Assembly: GCA_037074705.1 (NCBI GenBank)
Contig: CM073595.1
Location: forward strand, 65,400,139 to 65,464,138
Direction of reading: 5' to 3'
DNA: 64,000 nucleotides
From: Zhengitettix transpicula
Taxonomy: Eukaryota; Arthropoda; Insecta; Orthoptera; Tetrigidae
Below are positions 24,397-35,595 of this stretch, one piece after another. A program made the translations under genes and the position numbers. Each line of letters starts with the position of its first letter. The stretch's first letter is position 1. The notes beneath the pieces were generated by a model, which saw nothing but the letters and a program-made list of their open reading frames with translations, did no database searches and was not told the DNA's origin.

Positions 24397-24779
24397 GTCT
24401 GTCTGTTCTATTTGTCTTCATTATTCTTGTACCACTGCATTTCAGTGCCGCTGAGCATAGTTCAAGGAACTCGATGTCGTCGCATCGTTTAAAATATTTC
24501 AGCCATTTCTTTATTACGGAATAGTTTAAAATGACTGGGGTGGACTATTTCAGCGATTCTATTTCAAATAGTTAACGACAGTTTCTGTGAAATCTAAGTT
24601 AAGTTGGCTCGTTCCTCGCCCTCCGTGTCAAGGGAAATGGGCGTAGTTCACAAGGGAATACGTTATCGACTAACTGTTAAAGATTACGACATCAAACAAC
24701 CGGTCCAAAACTCTGAAATCGCTGATCCATTAAGGTCGGCTCTTAAAATCCACAAAGATTCCCATACGAAAAGTACATT
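24397..24779. other. Intergenic DNA
   Basis: No gene recognised. A 62-codon frame at 24604 has no domain. Confidence 0.45.
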
Positions 24780-25759
24780 TCAGTTCAATTAAAACATAAT
24801 CGCGACGTCTACTTTATCTGCATTTTAATATAGTATCAACCTCTTAAGTTAATATCGCCGATATATTAAGTATTTTCGAAGCAGAAACTTACAGTTGCTG
24901 TTTAAATAACAGTTTTACAGTTTCTTTAGTAGAACTGGAACTGAAGTTTTTGTAATAGAACTGAATGGAAGAATAAAATCAGACGTTGGGGCTACAGAAG
25001 AAGACCAAAAGAACATCCAGGCTTTGAAATGCATCAACTGGAAACTTGATATCGTTAAAAATAAATATCGCTTTAATAAATAAAAATTAGTAATTTTATT
25101 GTGATGTAGAAGAACGTATTTAGATTTTTTTTTCTATTAGTCCTCGAAAGAGGAAACAGCATGAGTCAATAAAATGCATACAAAATTATACAAACAGATA
25201 TCATATGAATTTATAACACTGACAACTTACACGTTACTATATTTATACACAAATATTAACATTTCATGATAATAAAGTTAATTAAACCCTTGATATATTC
25301 TGTTATGGCCTTCATTTTTGGGGGTGGGGGAGGACGTTCTTCACATACTCCATTACATGGTAATGCTGCACCTGTAGGGTTTACTTTCTTTATTAAATGG
25401 TAATTTTGGATCTTTTATTTATTTAATTGGGAGTTTCTTTTTTTATTATTATGTTTATTGGAATTCTTCGATGTTTATTTCGTTATTGAATTCGTTGAAT
25501 TCCCTTAAGTGTTTTCTTATTAAATCGGAATTTTGCTGTGGCCAATATTCTCCTTTTGCTGTTAATTTAGTTTTTAATTTATTTATTAGATCTTTCAGTA
25601 TTTTGCAAGCAAATATTATGTGATGTATGGTTTGTTTTCCTGAGAGCAAGAAGTTGGCCGATATTGGAATTTCAATTTCTTGTCTTTCCGTCACTTTAGG
25701 TATGAATGATCTGCAGTGATCTCCGTTTTTTTATTCCTCCCATTGGGGTTGCCAATTCA
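24780..25759 (-). mobile_element. 3' portion of the same LINE, copy 2
   Basis: It is collinear with 3356-4356, with long identical runs, the same hairpin TCCTCGAAAGAGGA at 25141-25154 and the same extra 330 bases beyond it. Homology stops at TTGCCAATT (25751-25759) at the 5' side, whereas copy 1 extends further. Such variable 5' ends are usual for LINEs. Confidence 0.75.
25455..25694 (-). pseudogene. C-terminal fragment of LINE reverse-transcriptase protein
   Basis: The 79-codon frame opens with TERQEIEIPIS and contains KQTIHHIIFACKILKDL and GEYWPQQNSDLIRK, the Hx2FxCxxL and WP motifs of the LINE ORF2 C-terminus. It lacks the polymerase domain entirely. It is cleaner than the fragment at 4015-4209 and could help reconstruct the family. 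Confidence 0.65.
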
Positions 25760-28700
25760 TGCAGCAGCATGATCTGCAGTTGTTGCGCCCATTTACGTCG
25801 TACATGAAAGGAGGAAACAGAACGGCAGTATAATTCTATAAGGAGACTATTATATATGTTTATAACGAATGGTGGATTTAAAGAGGCTAAGACGACGTTT
25901 CCTTATTCGTACCTGGGAAGATGCTTCGTGTCCTGCAGATCCTCAGTGCCGATGTTGCGCCAAAACAACTTTAATATTTCGACAATATAAGTACTGGGTG
26001 AGGTTTAAATACCTTGGTTTCGGAACAAAGGTTTACAACTTCCGGAAGCTATTATTCTCACGGCTCGTTTTGTAGTTTGAATATTTGCAATGCGTGACTA
26101 CAGTGATCCCAGTTCGCTATTGCCGAAGGAAAATAAGTGTGGCATACAATTTTGCAGCAACGGTTTCTAAATATTTTTTTCTAAACAAAATTGTAAATAT
26201 TCGTCGGAACGCTGAAATAATTTAGCAGAAATGCAAACCAGCAAACATATTTTTATATAAAAATTTTTGATTGAATATCTCTAGCCCATGCGACTTGTCG
26301 TTTTCCGATTTTCAGTTTTAGCTTTGATATGATTTGTTAAATCGTCACGTCGTGGCACGAAATTCCGTGCAGTGACGTCACGAAGCACGTACTGGCTGCC
26401 ATTGGAGATATTTCTATCAGTATTTATAGTTTCGTCTGCTAGTTTACTTAAGAGTGAACCAGGCTAGCGTAAACAGCACTTCATCACTTATCACAAATGA
26501 CCTTAGGACAGGAGTGTCGAATCCTGCACCACTTCGCTTTAGTGACACGAAAAATATTTTTACAATGAAAAGATTTTTGAACATGGAACTGAAAATTATA
26601 ATTCAAATAGGTACTGCTAAAATCATATTATTATGGAGCCGTTAGACGAAACACATTCGGAATATTTTTCAATACATTCAAATGTAAAATCATTGGAGCT
26701 GAATACGCAAGCTTTTAATTAGTTTCTGCTGCGGTATAACACACACGAGGCACAAAATTAAACATTAAGCTGCAAAATTATAAATAATAAGAAAGGATGT
26801 ATTTACGTTAATTTCTATACAAATATAAACGCGTGGACAGATTGCAACAAAAATTGGTACACATATTCTTAAAAACACGAGAAACGGTACTGTGGTGCTT
26901 AGAAACCCATAGCATAAATGTGTAAATAATTATAATTAAAAAACGTGATAATTTTGTGTCAAATTACTGCTCGCCAAGATACCATGACGTGACGCAAGAG
27001 AGAGAGAGACGTTACTACGCCACAAACAAAGGAAATAGTTCCTTTTTCGTAATGTAATGAAATAAAACAGAAATATTTTCATTGAATAAAAACTATAATT
27101 TTATCCAGTAATTCTCCATCGAAAGGTAATAAAAACAATATGAAATACTTTACGGTCCTTGCGGAAAATGTAAGTTAATTTTCGTGGTACATTAAGTGAC
27201 TCCAATATGGCGACTATTTGTTTACATTATGAATATAACTAACAATTTCATAAATTTATTATTTTGTAATGTCTGAAGACTGAGGGACAATTATATCCTG
27301 CAATAGTCAAGGAGCATATTTAAGAAGAAATTCGTAGGTATGTTTGTTGGGATTGATGCAATCAAATTCAATTTATTTTATAGCTGTTGAATTAATGAAC
27401 TATCTGTCGAAAGTATTTACGGACATTTAGGAACATTTATATTTAGGTTAATTCACTTATTGACTAATGATTAATATAGAATTAAATACTTTTACGGGTT
27501 TATGTAAATAAGGTCGTGGGCAACGCCGGCACCCAGTTAGTATCAAATAAAATGAAAGAAAACATACAAGTTAAGTTCAGGTAAACTTTATTTGCGGCCA
27601 GGATTTGTTTTGCGGTTTCATCATTTGGGGCTCCGACATATGGAAAACTCTATTAACACTTAACTTGAGTCACTCAAGTCATTTCTTTTATTAACAGTGA
27701 ATTTAACTAACGTTTGATCTAGACGACGACGGAGTAAATTTTTCTCACCAGCCCAATTCCCCGCCTATAGATTATATTGCGTAAGGAACTATTTCGTATG
27801 AGATGAAGTCTCTGTGGAACAAATGAGAAATTTTGTCTTACAAGAAAGTAAAAAAAAATTAAACAATAGACGACTATCACAACCGATTTCGAAACACGCG
27901 GAAAAACATCCGCAGTCCAGAATGTGACATTGTCAAAATAATTAAAACAATTTGTTTCGAAAGGAAACAGAGAAAGAAGGTTGCTTATCTGAAATTGAAG
28001 TTCGGCGTCGCCTCGCCGCTCAAAACAGAAGAAAGTTCATCAAACTTTCGGACGAGTTTGGTTCTTTTATTTATGGATTATAAACTTGTTTCTCAGCGAA
28101 TCAAAATTTTTAAATGTGGTCATCCACTATGAATGAGTGTATGTATTTATTTAATGTAAATGAGCAGTTTGGCCGGTGGCAGATATAAACAAGAATAGAT
28201 ATTTTAAATAAATAAACTGAGAAAAGGGCAGCATTTCAACTATAAACTATTATATAGAAAAATATTAAATTCAAGTTCAATTCTGAAAATGAAAATATAT
28301 TTAATAATATTGTTCTGGCCTGGAAAGGAAAATATAACTAAGATGATGAATTCTATTAACACTTCACTTTAGTTTATTGGGGATTTTTATTGATTGTACG
28401 AAGCACCACCATTTAACTTCACACGAGACTCTCTCCAATATTGAAAATCTGTAACCGATTATGGTATTTAATTATAAATGATGTAATTGCGTCATTCATG
28501 CATAGGATAATTCAGCTGATTAAATGTATCTAATATTAGTTCAACGTCAGAGATAAGCCAAAGTTCGGTGTGGGTGTTGTATCATTCTGAAATCGACCTC
28601 GATCATTGCTCAAGTTACAACAACATGATAACAATCAGTTACGACAATTATCTGGAGGTTATTATCCTTTTTCAACGACGCAATAGAGGCCAGGAATCTT

Positions 28701-29154
28701 ATACTAATACATTCTAGTTTTCAAGACTCGTGAAAACAATGGAAACGATAGATTTTTTAAGATTTCGCACGTGAACTTGAAAAAGTGCAGTTGTTGACTT
28801 GGTTGTATCTGGGTGAAAGAAAGATTTAGTTCAATGATTGGAACGCAAAAGTATCCACGGATACAGTAAGGGATACGAGTGTTGCCAAGGATTGTATTCT
28901 TGCGACGGGAATGGACTGCCAAGTTCGTAACGTAGACAATCGTATGGCGGAGGAATTTAAATGTGACACCGCAGTTTTAGATGCCCGTAATTTCAAATAC
29001 TTCCTGTTAAAAGATAGCTGTTCTCGAAACTATTTATTTATATAAGGACATGAATAAGTAAGAGGATGCCGGAGACTGACACAGGAGAGGGCGGAATGGA
29101 AGAAAATTGTTAATAAGGCCAATACTCACATTGGGTTATAGTGCCAATAAAAGA
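25760..29154. other. AT-rich intergenic DNA
   Basis: No supported gene. A few 60-70 codon frames lack domains. It contains the isolated repeat terminus at 27511. Confidence 0.5.
27511..27541 (-). repeat. Isolated terminus of the unclassified CCGG-ended repeat family
   Basis: The + strand reads GTGGGCAACGCCGGCACCCA then GTTAGT. Its reverse complement, ACTAACTGGGTGCCGGCGTT, matches the heads at 1276 and 19732. Little of the body is recognisable here. Confidence 0.45.
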
Positions 29155-29545
29155 AGATATATATATATATATATATATTGTAATAATTAAATATGATGGG
29201 CTTTTAAATGAAAAATTATAGACTTTAAAACAAACAAAATTTATTTAACAATTCTTGAAACTTTGTACAATTTAATAAAAAACATATATCTCTTTCTCTC
29301 ATGGGTCTTTACTGGGTTTGATAACGGACAGAACACTTAATTAATCAAAGAACCCAACATTTATCTTTAAATTAAACAGAAATATTTAATCGTCTAGACA
29401 GCGACGAAACTTATTAACGAACTTAGAATTACCAGATTGATTCTAAATTTAAAAGAGTTTATTTTATTAACACAAAAGAAGAGAACGATATCTGACTGTA
29501 TCTTTTAATTCCGTTTACACCTATTAATACCATAAATTTCAACTC
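29155..29545 (-). repeat. Dispersed repeat ending in (TA)n, copy 2
   Basis: This is an inverted, diverged copy of 23615-23985, ending in (AT)n at 29156-29179. The microsatellite is again at the 3' end of the repeat, which argues that it belongs to the element. Confidence 0.6.
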
Positions 29546-29890
29546 ACGATTACTCAGGAACATTTGGCTCGTTCATTACACACACACTTTATAGACTGGA
29601 CGTTTACACACTGACTCTACAACATATTATTGGTTCGACGATAGCTGATTCTCCATACTCGGTGAAGGACATCCCACTTGCTCGTGGTGAAACTACTCGA
29701 CGCTGGATGCCGTGTCCTGGTCTCCTACCATCGAAGACAGTGGTCAAATTTTGATATTACAACAGATTGAACTTCTGCATACAAAAATGTTTATCGTTGA
29801 ACAATAAATTTGCTATTTCTCTCGCAGGCTGCATTCTTTCTCCATACTGAGTGCTCACAGCTCCCCCTCCGCTCTGACACTCAACTCTAA

Positions 29891-29970
29891 CTAACTCCAA
29901 CTTTTCACCTCCTAGATCCACACTCAACTCCAAGACTCAACTTTTCACCTCCTACCTCCACACTCAACTA
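29891..29970. repeat. Tandem duplication, period 40
   Basis: CTTTTCACCTCCTAGATCCA at 29901 recurs as CTTTTCACCTCCTACCTCCA at 29941, each followed by CACTCAACT. Two units. Confidence 0.75.
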
Positions 29971-32702
29971 ACTGCTCGTTGACAGTTTCTCCATTACTGA
30001 GATTTACATTCTGCAGCTGCTGTTCCTTAGCTAGCAAAATATCTAGCCGCTCTGTCTTGTCACATCGAGACAGGACCCGTAATTACTTTGCACTTGTATC
30101 CTCACCCCCACATGTGCGCTGTTCTAAAATTCTTCAGACCGCCCAACTGCCCCTTGATCCTAAGTCAACACGCCGATGGTCCAGCCCATTAATTAGACAC
30201 AATGCCTTTCCTAAACAGATTTATCTTGCGACAAACCACCCGCGCATGTGCCTTGCCCTGACTCCTTCATACTGACCCTAAGTACACATTGCAACTTCCT
30301 GTGACGGCCAAGACCAATAATCCGAAACAATGCATTCCCTCAATATATATATATATTTATTTAAATTTATTTGTTTAGCAATCAGAACCATTTATAATTC
30401 TATGAGCTAAATTGCTGACGACTGCCAAATGTCCTGGTAGCAATAACATTATCAGGGTGATATCCAATGAAATCGCTTGTAGAATTTAAAACATGATAGA
30501 AAAGAGAACAACAAAAAACTATTACTAAAATTAAATGAATTACGTGATTTTCTTTTACTTTGTAGCTTCTCCGTGACGAAAGCTCGGATAGTTTACTCGC
30601 AGTGATTTGAAAAGGTACCTAAGATCTATAAGAATTATTTTGCCTTGGACAACGTTTTGAGCCTCTGTGGATGTCCCATTGTTGGATTCCCCGTTACTTC
30701 GTAACAGTTGTGTGGAAGTGGTCGCGATAGTGAGCCACTCACTGTCCAGGAAGCCGTCCATATCCGGTAAACTTATCTCATAAAGAGCAAACAGCTCTCC
30801 ACGATGGCATGTTGGTCATTGTCCGTGGACCAAATCCAAAAGAAAAAAACAAAATTATTCTGTTAAGTGAATTACGGATTACATGAGCCGTAGATACGAT
30901 TTATTTCAAGAATAATACCAGTCAGGGTACAAATTAACCAGATTCATATTATTGTATTATTGTAGGCCTACCTCACCACTGCTGACTAAGTATTTGACAC
31001 ATTTTGAGTTCTGCTTGGCAGATGAAAGATACCCGGTGCGTCGATATCTTTCTTTTTCCAATAAAACTATGATGTATCAGCCAATCCAAATTGAGAACGA
31101 TGAGCTTGCCAGAAAAGATTTAAACTAGCTCAATACACAATCTCTTCTTGTGAATAACAAATAACTGTAGTTATTCTATGAAATTATTGTGTAACCGTTG
31201 TCACCAGCTTCTAGTGGTTTATTGTTGTTCAATCTATGAAAGCCCCTAATCTCGAGTTAACGTCATCACAATAAAAACTGTGCCGAGCCAACACTTTTAT
31301 CAGAAACTGTCAGTTAAGTAGAAGAATTCTAGGCAGTGTCAACAATGGCGAAAGATAATAACAATTCATTTCGTAATAAACTTTTATGTTACACTGAGAC
31401 ATCCAATATTCCTCAGCAACTTTATTTGAAGAATTATCCGACAGCAGGCCGCAAGAGAAACAAAAACTATGTACATTATTAAAAGAACTTCCCCCTTCAT
31501 ATATAAAATTCTAGCGTTATAGAGTATTACAATACGCACTTCTACGTGCTACAATTGGCCGGATTTATGTTGTCGCGAATATGAAGTGTTATTACTTTTT
31601 TTTTAGTGACAGGCTACATGATGGTTATTCGTTTTGATGGCTGACCTTTTTAATAGCATAGGAAGGGATGGGAAAGTGGAGATGCGGGTAACTACTCCCC
31701 CTCCTAACCGGGATATATTTTAATCCATAGAGAAGCCTGCATCAGGACTTCTGGTACTTGTCCTACGCCCTTCCAATACCGGGAGTTGTGTTTGCTGTAA
31801 GGACGCAGCATTCCCAACTCCATGCCTCGACCGGATTTGGATGACCGACTGCTCCAATAGGAACAGCGAACAACTCTTACTGTATTCCTAACGTCTGCGA
31901 CCCCGGAACATACACCCTTCAAATACGGACAAGGTGTCATGCCTTACGGGAACCTTATTTTAAAATCGCTGGCTTAAGAGGGAAGAGGAAGAGGCCGAGC
32001 AGGAAGTTAGCCCTCCCGGGACTAGAGTAGCTGACTTACCCAGTCCTATCCCACATATGAAGTGTTACGCACAATCACAGATTTAAATAGAGCCTCTGTA
32101 GCGACTTCGCTTGCAATCATCGAACATTTCCTATGGAGGTAACTAAGTAAATGGAAAGTAAGTGTGAAAGGGAAGGCGGAGCTAGAATAAATGACTATGA
32201 TAAACAACTAATTCCTCTGCTTGCGTGTAATCGTCCGTCTTAAATTACTTGTGTATACCATACATGAAAATGGCATTTCCGGGCCCAAAGAGAGCACAGA
32301 CTCTGAAACGCAACCCGGTCGACAGTTTTGCTTCAACTTGAACTCGTGGCACGGAGAGTACACACAAAAATATATACCTCTTAATTACAATTATTCGAGT
32401 ACAATACAAAAGCATGAAGTTATGTCAAGTGATGGAAACATTCTTAACGATTGAATTGCCTGTACTAATTAAAATCACTCAATTATGATTAATCTATAAA
32501 GCTATTTTTAAACACATTATATAATCCTAATGATGCATGAATTAATGCGGAATCCTGCTTAATGTTTTTCATGGCGTTCCCAAATCGTTGTAAGTCCTAA
32601 CAAAACCCCCTACTTACATATTCCCTTGTAAGCTCAATAAATACACGGAAATCCGAGCGTTACATTCTTGTATTTGGAGAAGAGTATTAAATGTTTTCTC
32701 TA
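29971..32702. other. Mixed intergenic DNA
   Basis: It holds a short (AT)n at 30342-30357 and GC-richer blocks at 29640-30320 and 31640-32060. The last is probably an old repeat (GGGATGGGAAAGTGGAGATG). No gene is supported beyond the coding-like frame at 30555-30761. Confidence 0.4.
30555..30761 (-). CDS. Short coding-like frame, unrecognised
   Basis: A 68-codon frame opens MDGFLDSEWLTIATTSTQLL, with an open stretch reaching further upstream to about 30815. Composition is less AT-driven than its surroundings, and AG|GTACCT on the - strand (30617-30624) could be a splice donor. I recognise no domain. It could be an exon, a transposon relic or chance; the last two are more likely. Confidence 0.15.
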   Translation of the reverse strand: MDGFLDSEWLTIATTSTQLLRSNGESNNGTSTEAQNVVQGKIILIDLRYLFKSLRVNYPSFRHGEATK

Positions 32703-32810
32703 GTCTTCCTGGGCTGGGCTGAACCGAGTAGGTCCACGAGCCATTGCAACCGTAAAATGATGATCTTTATTTGAATTACCTTTCCTCTTCACCTACATCA
32801 AATTTCTCTT
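32703..32810 (+). repeat. Short dispersed repeat, copy 2
   Basis: GGGCTGAACCGAGTAGGTCC and, further on, TTTGAATTACCTTTCCTCTTC match 12342-12445 in the same order. Confidence 0.45.
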
Positions 32811-33110
32811 TTTACCACTCTTTTTTTATGTCCACGTCAGTAATGGAACAGCGGAACGGTATTAAACCAGCGTTAAAAGCCACCATTACCAAAAGGTCAA
32901 TATTGCTGATACGACTCAAGAACACGTTAGTTTATAAATTGTCGGTCACTTCGGTGAATCCCTGTTTTTTTAAATTGTTTTAAATTTTTCATACTAAATT
33001 TTAAACAGATTATTTTTCATTTATTTATAATGCTCTTATCAGGGTCCCCTGTTCCGAATGAATATTTTCTGAAATGTTGGTAAAAGGCTATTGTAATTTT
33101 GCATAATGTA

Positions 33111-33215
33111 CTTTGTTAATGAGTAAACCCATGGTTGTCATTACGTGAGTTTATAAGCGGTAATTTATGTCAGCGTCGGTAATGACCCTGGTTGTCCATG
33201 CGACCAAACATTAAT
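33111..33215 (+). repeat. Dispersed repeat with A-rich tail, copy 1
   Basis: TTTGTTAATGAGTAAACCCATGG, TGTCAGCGTCGGTAATGACC and TGGTTGTCCATGCGACC precede an A-rich end. The same order is found at 54541-54645. It looks like the 3' end of a non-LTR element. Confidence 0.6.
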
Positions 33216-34925
33216 AAAAACAATAAAAAAAGACGACAGATAAATATAATTGTTGGTTTCCATATTATTAATTTCTTGTGAGCCTTTTTTAATTACAACA
33301 CTCAATTTTCCAAGGTATGTGGCGGATTTCCATAATAGCTGCCCATTAAGTTAACGAGTGGTTGAAACGTCTGAAAGTTTAGATTTCCGATGTCACTGTT
33401 TTATTTACACTCTTGTTACTACTGTGTATCTAAGGAGATATCTAGGCTAAAGGCTGTTATTAGTACTGGGGAATACTGAAAAACTGGTGACCTACTAACA
33501 TGTGTACTTATTTTATCACATCGCAAAAGCGATCTTGAGCTCGATATCAACGCTTGCGTAAGATTTTCTGTAGAAAAATTGAAGTAGTTGCGCTGTGAAA
33601 TCAAATATCAAGATCGTAAGATTTTTATAAGAAAATTTCAAACTTTTGGGAACTATTATACCTCATTTTGTCATACTTCAAGTTAGAAGCATTAGAAATT
33701 CTTAAAGTATGACCGTGAAGCTAATGAGATGAAAGATGTCGAACAATGCATAAATATAATACCCAAGAATATCGTAAATTTGATGTTTCCTGTTATCTTC
33801 GCTGAAACTATAATTGCACCAAATTGTTGCGGTTTATGGAGTACGCGGTATTTTCCTGATGCAACTGGCTTTGGATACAAATAAACAACGGATAATCCTT
33901 GAGCAGTGAAATGTGAACCAATCGCAAGAAGTAGATGCAAAATACCGATAATTAATTAGCGACACCGATATGAAGCGTCAAGTGGACTCGGTTCAGTTGC
34001 ACTTCCAAAATTCCTAGGTTCTTTAACATCAATTGTGACCGCCGTTAAAATTACCCTATTAAATCTAACAGTACAGCAGTATTCTGTTCTAGTGGAAACG
34101 CTATTTTGATCGCACATCATCAGATTACGATGACAAATCGTTTCTTAAAATTAAGATTCGTAGAATACGTAACGTTAGGTCATAAAACTTACAAAATAAT
34201 ACTTGCACCCATTTTATATAACTTATTTAGTTAATTATGATTAGTCTCAGTTTGATAAACCCATTTATAGTGAAATTTCATTGATACATATTTATCACTA
34301 TTACCAGTAAAATTTTTATATACAGTCATGCACGAGTGAGTATTTTGATTTATTTTATTACAATCGTCGTTTAAGATCTGTTTCTCACAAAACTGAAAAT
34401 CTTTCATATCAATTCGTGTTCGTATATTTTTTATTATTTTCAGCTGACCTGACGAAGTTATATTAACGTTTTAAAAAACATTGTGCTTTATCGCAATCAA
34501 AATTTGCAACTATTTACCATCCGTTTGACTAAGAAGTGCGTTCCACAGGTGACAGAATCGATCGCAAACTCGGCCAAGTAGCGTTAAAAGTGTTTTCGGC
34601 TGTTTGGCGCTTCATTAGAGACTTACGTAATTGCCCCGTGACGTCACAAGGCCAGGCCATTGTTGTGAATGGAACTAGACTGCAGTTTAACACGCCAAAT
34701 ACAGAGCTGCTCTTTTGCATAACTGTTGGGACTGGTTTTTTTTATCACTCAGGTACCACTTTCCGTTTATAAAATGACGTTGTGGTTATTCATTTTTGTG
34801 TTTTACATAAACGTTATTCAAATATTAAATGGTTTGTTTGCTAAAGTGTTTTCACTTACATGCAAATTAATAATTGTTAGGTCATAATTTGTGTGAGGCC
34901 TGATTCCTTCCCGGAATAAAATGAT
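33216..34925. other. Intergenic DNA
   Basis: A patch at about 34510-34770 is GC-richer and includes TGACGTCA, a CRE-type palindrome. Open frames there occur on both strands and neither has a domain. A decayed ribozyme-like motif lies at 34448. Confidence 0.4.
34448..34472 (+). ncRNA. Decayed hammerhead-like motif
   Basis: CUGACGA, spacer A, stem GUUA, loop UAU, stem UAAC, then GUUUU in place of GAAAC. Stem and first core block remain; the second core block is lost. Confidence 0.15.
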
Positions 34926-34994
34926 TTTAGTTATTATATTATTAATTAAAACTTTTAAACATTACAATAGAAAAAGCATAGAAACCATATCAAA

Positions 34995-35027
34995 GTTTCA
35001 TTCCTAATTTATTAGGACCTCTACAGG
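34995..35027 (-). ncRNA. Hammerhead-like motif, partly decayed
   Basis: CUGUAGA (A6 changed to U), spacer G, then UCCUAA and UUAGGA forming six perfect pairs around UAAA, then GAAAC. The stem is excellent but one core base is wrong. Confidence 0.25.
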
Positions 35028-35497
35028 TGTTGTAAAATTCAATTAAATGTTCTAATTTCAAAATTCCTGTTTATAAACATTCCTTGAATTAATTACATAA
35101 AATGTGGTGGACATAAATTTCTTATATACGATTTTCCCACACATTGCAGGCGAAAATACTGGTATTTTTACACGATTGTTGAGTTTTAAATTACAATGGA
35201 AATAATTATTTTTAAAAATTTGAACTTTTACCTTGTTAGGGAATGCAGCAGTGATATACGAAGGTAACTTAAAATCTGACAGAAAAATTATTGGTATAAT
35301 TTTTTACATCATGGATTCATGGACGAATCACTGGATTTAATATAGAACATTACGTACAGTACATTACTTCCATAGTATAGTTTTCACACGTAGCACAATT
35401 TCGATTGGAATTTTTGGAAAGTTGTCGATGAAGAAGGTAAATATTATTCGGAATTTATTAAATTAGAAATTAAATAATTACATTGAATTTTACGATA

Positions 35498-35530
35498 CCT
35501 GAAGAGGTCCCAATAAATTAGAAATATAAC
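35498..35530 (+). ncRNA. Hammerhead-like motif, decayed
   Basis: CUGAAGA is intact and followed by GUCCCAA, UAAA, UUAGAAAU and AUAAC. The stem and GAAAC block are damaged compared with its inverted partner at 34995-35027. Confidence 0.2.
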
Positions 35531-35595
35531 TTTGTGATTCTTTTTTTGTATTATAATGTTTAAAAAAATTAATTCATAATAAATTTCTAACTAAT

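Larger units (their letters stand above)
34926..35595. repeat. Inverted pair of ribozyme-bearing terminal segments
   Basis: Arms at about 34926-35065 (-) and 35465-35595 (+) are diverged inverted copies sharing TTGAATTTTAC, AGAGGTCC, AATAAATTAG, AACTTTG and AATGTTTAAAA. Both contain a ribozyme-like motif. The 400-base interior has no ORF. The layout matches the 6441-6667 foldback with a longer spacer. Confidence 0.55.
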
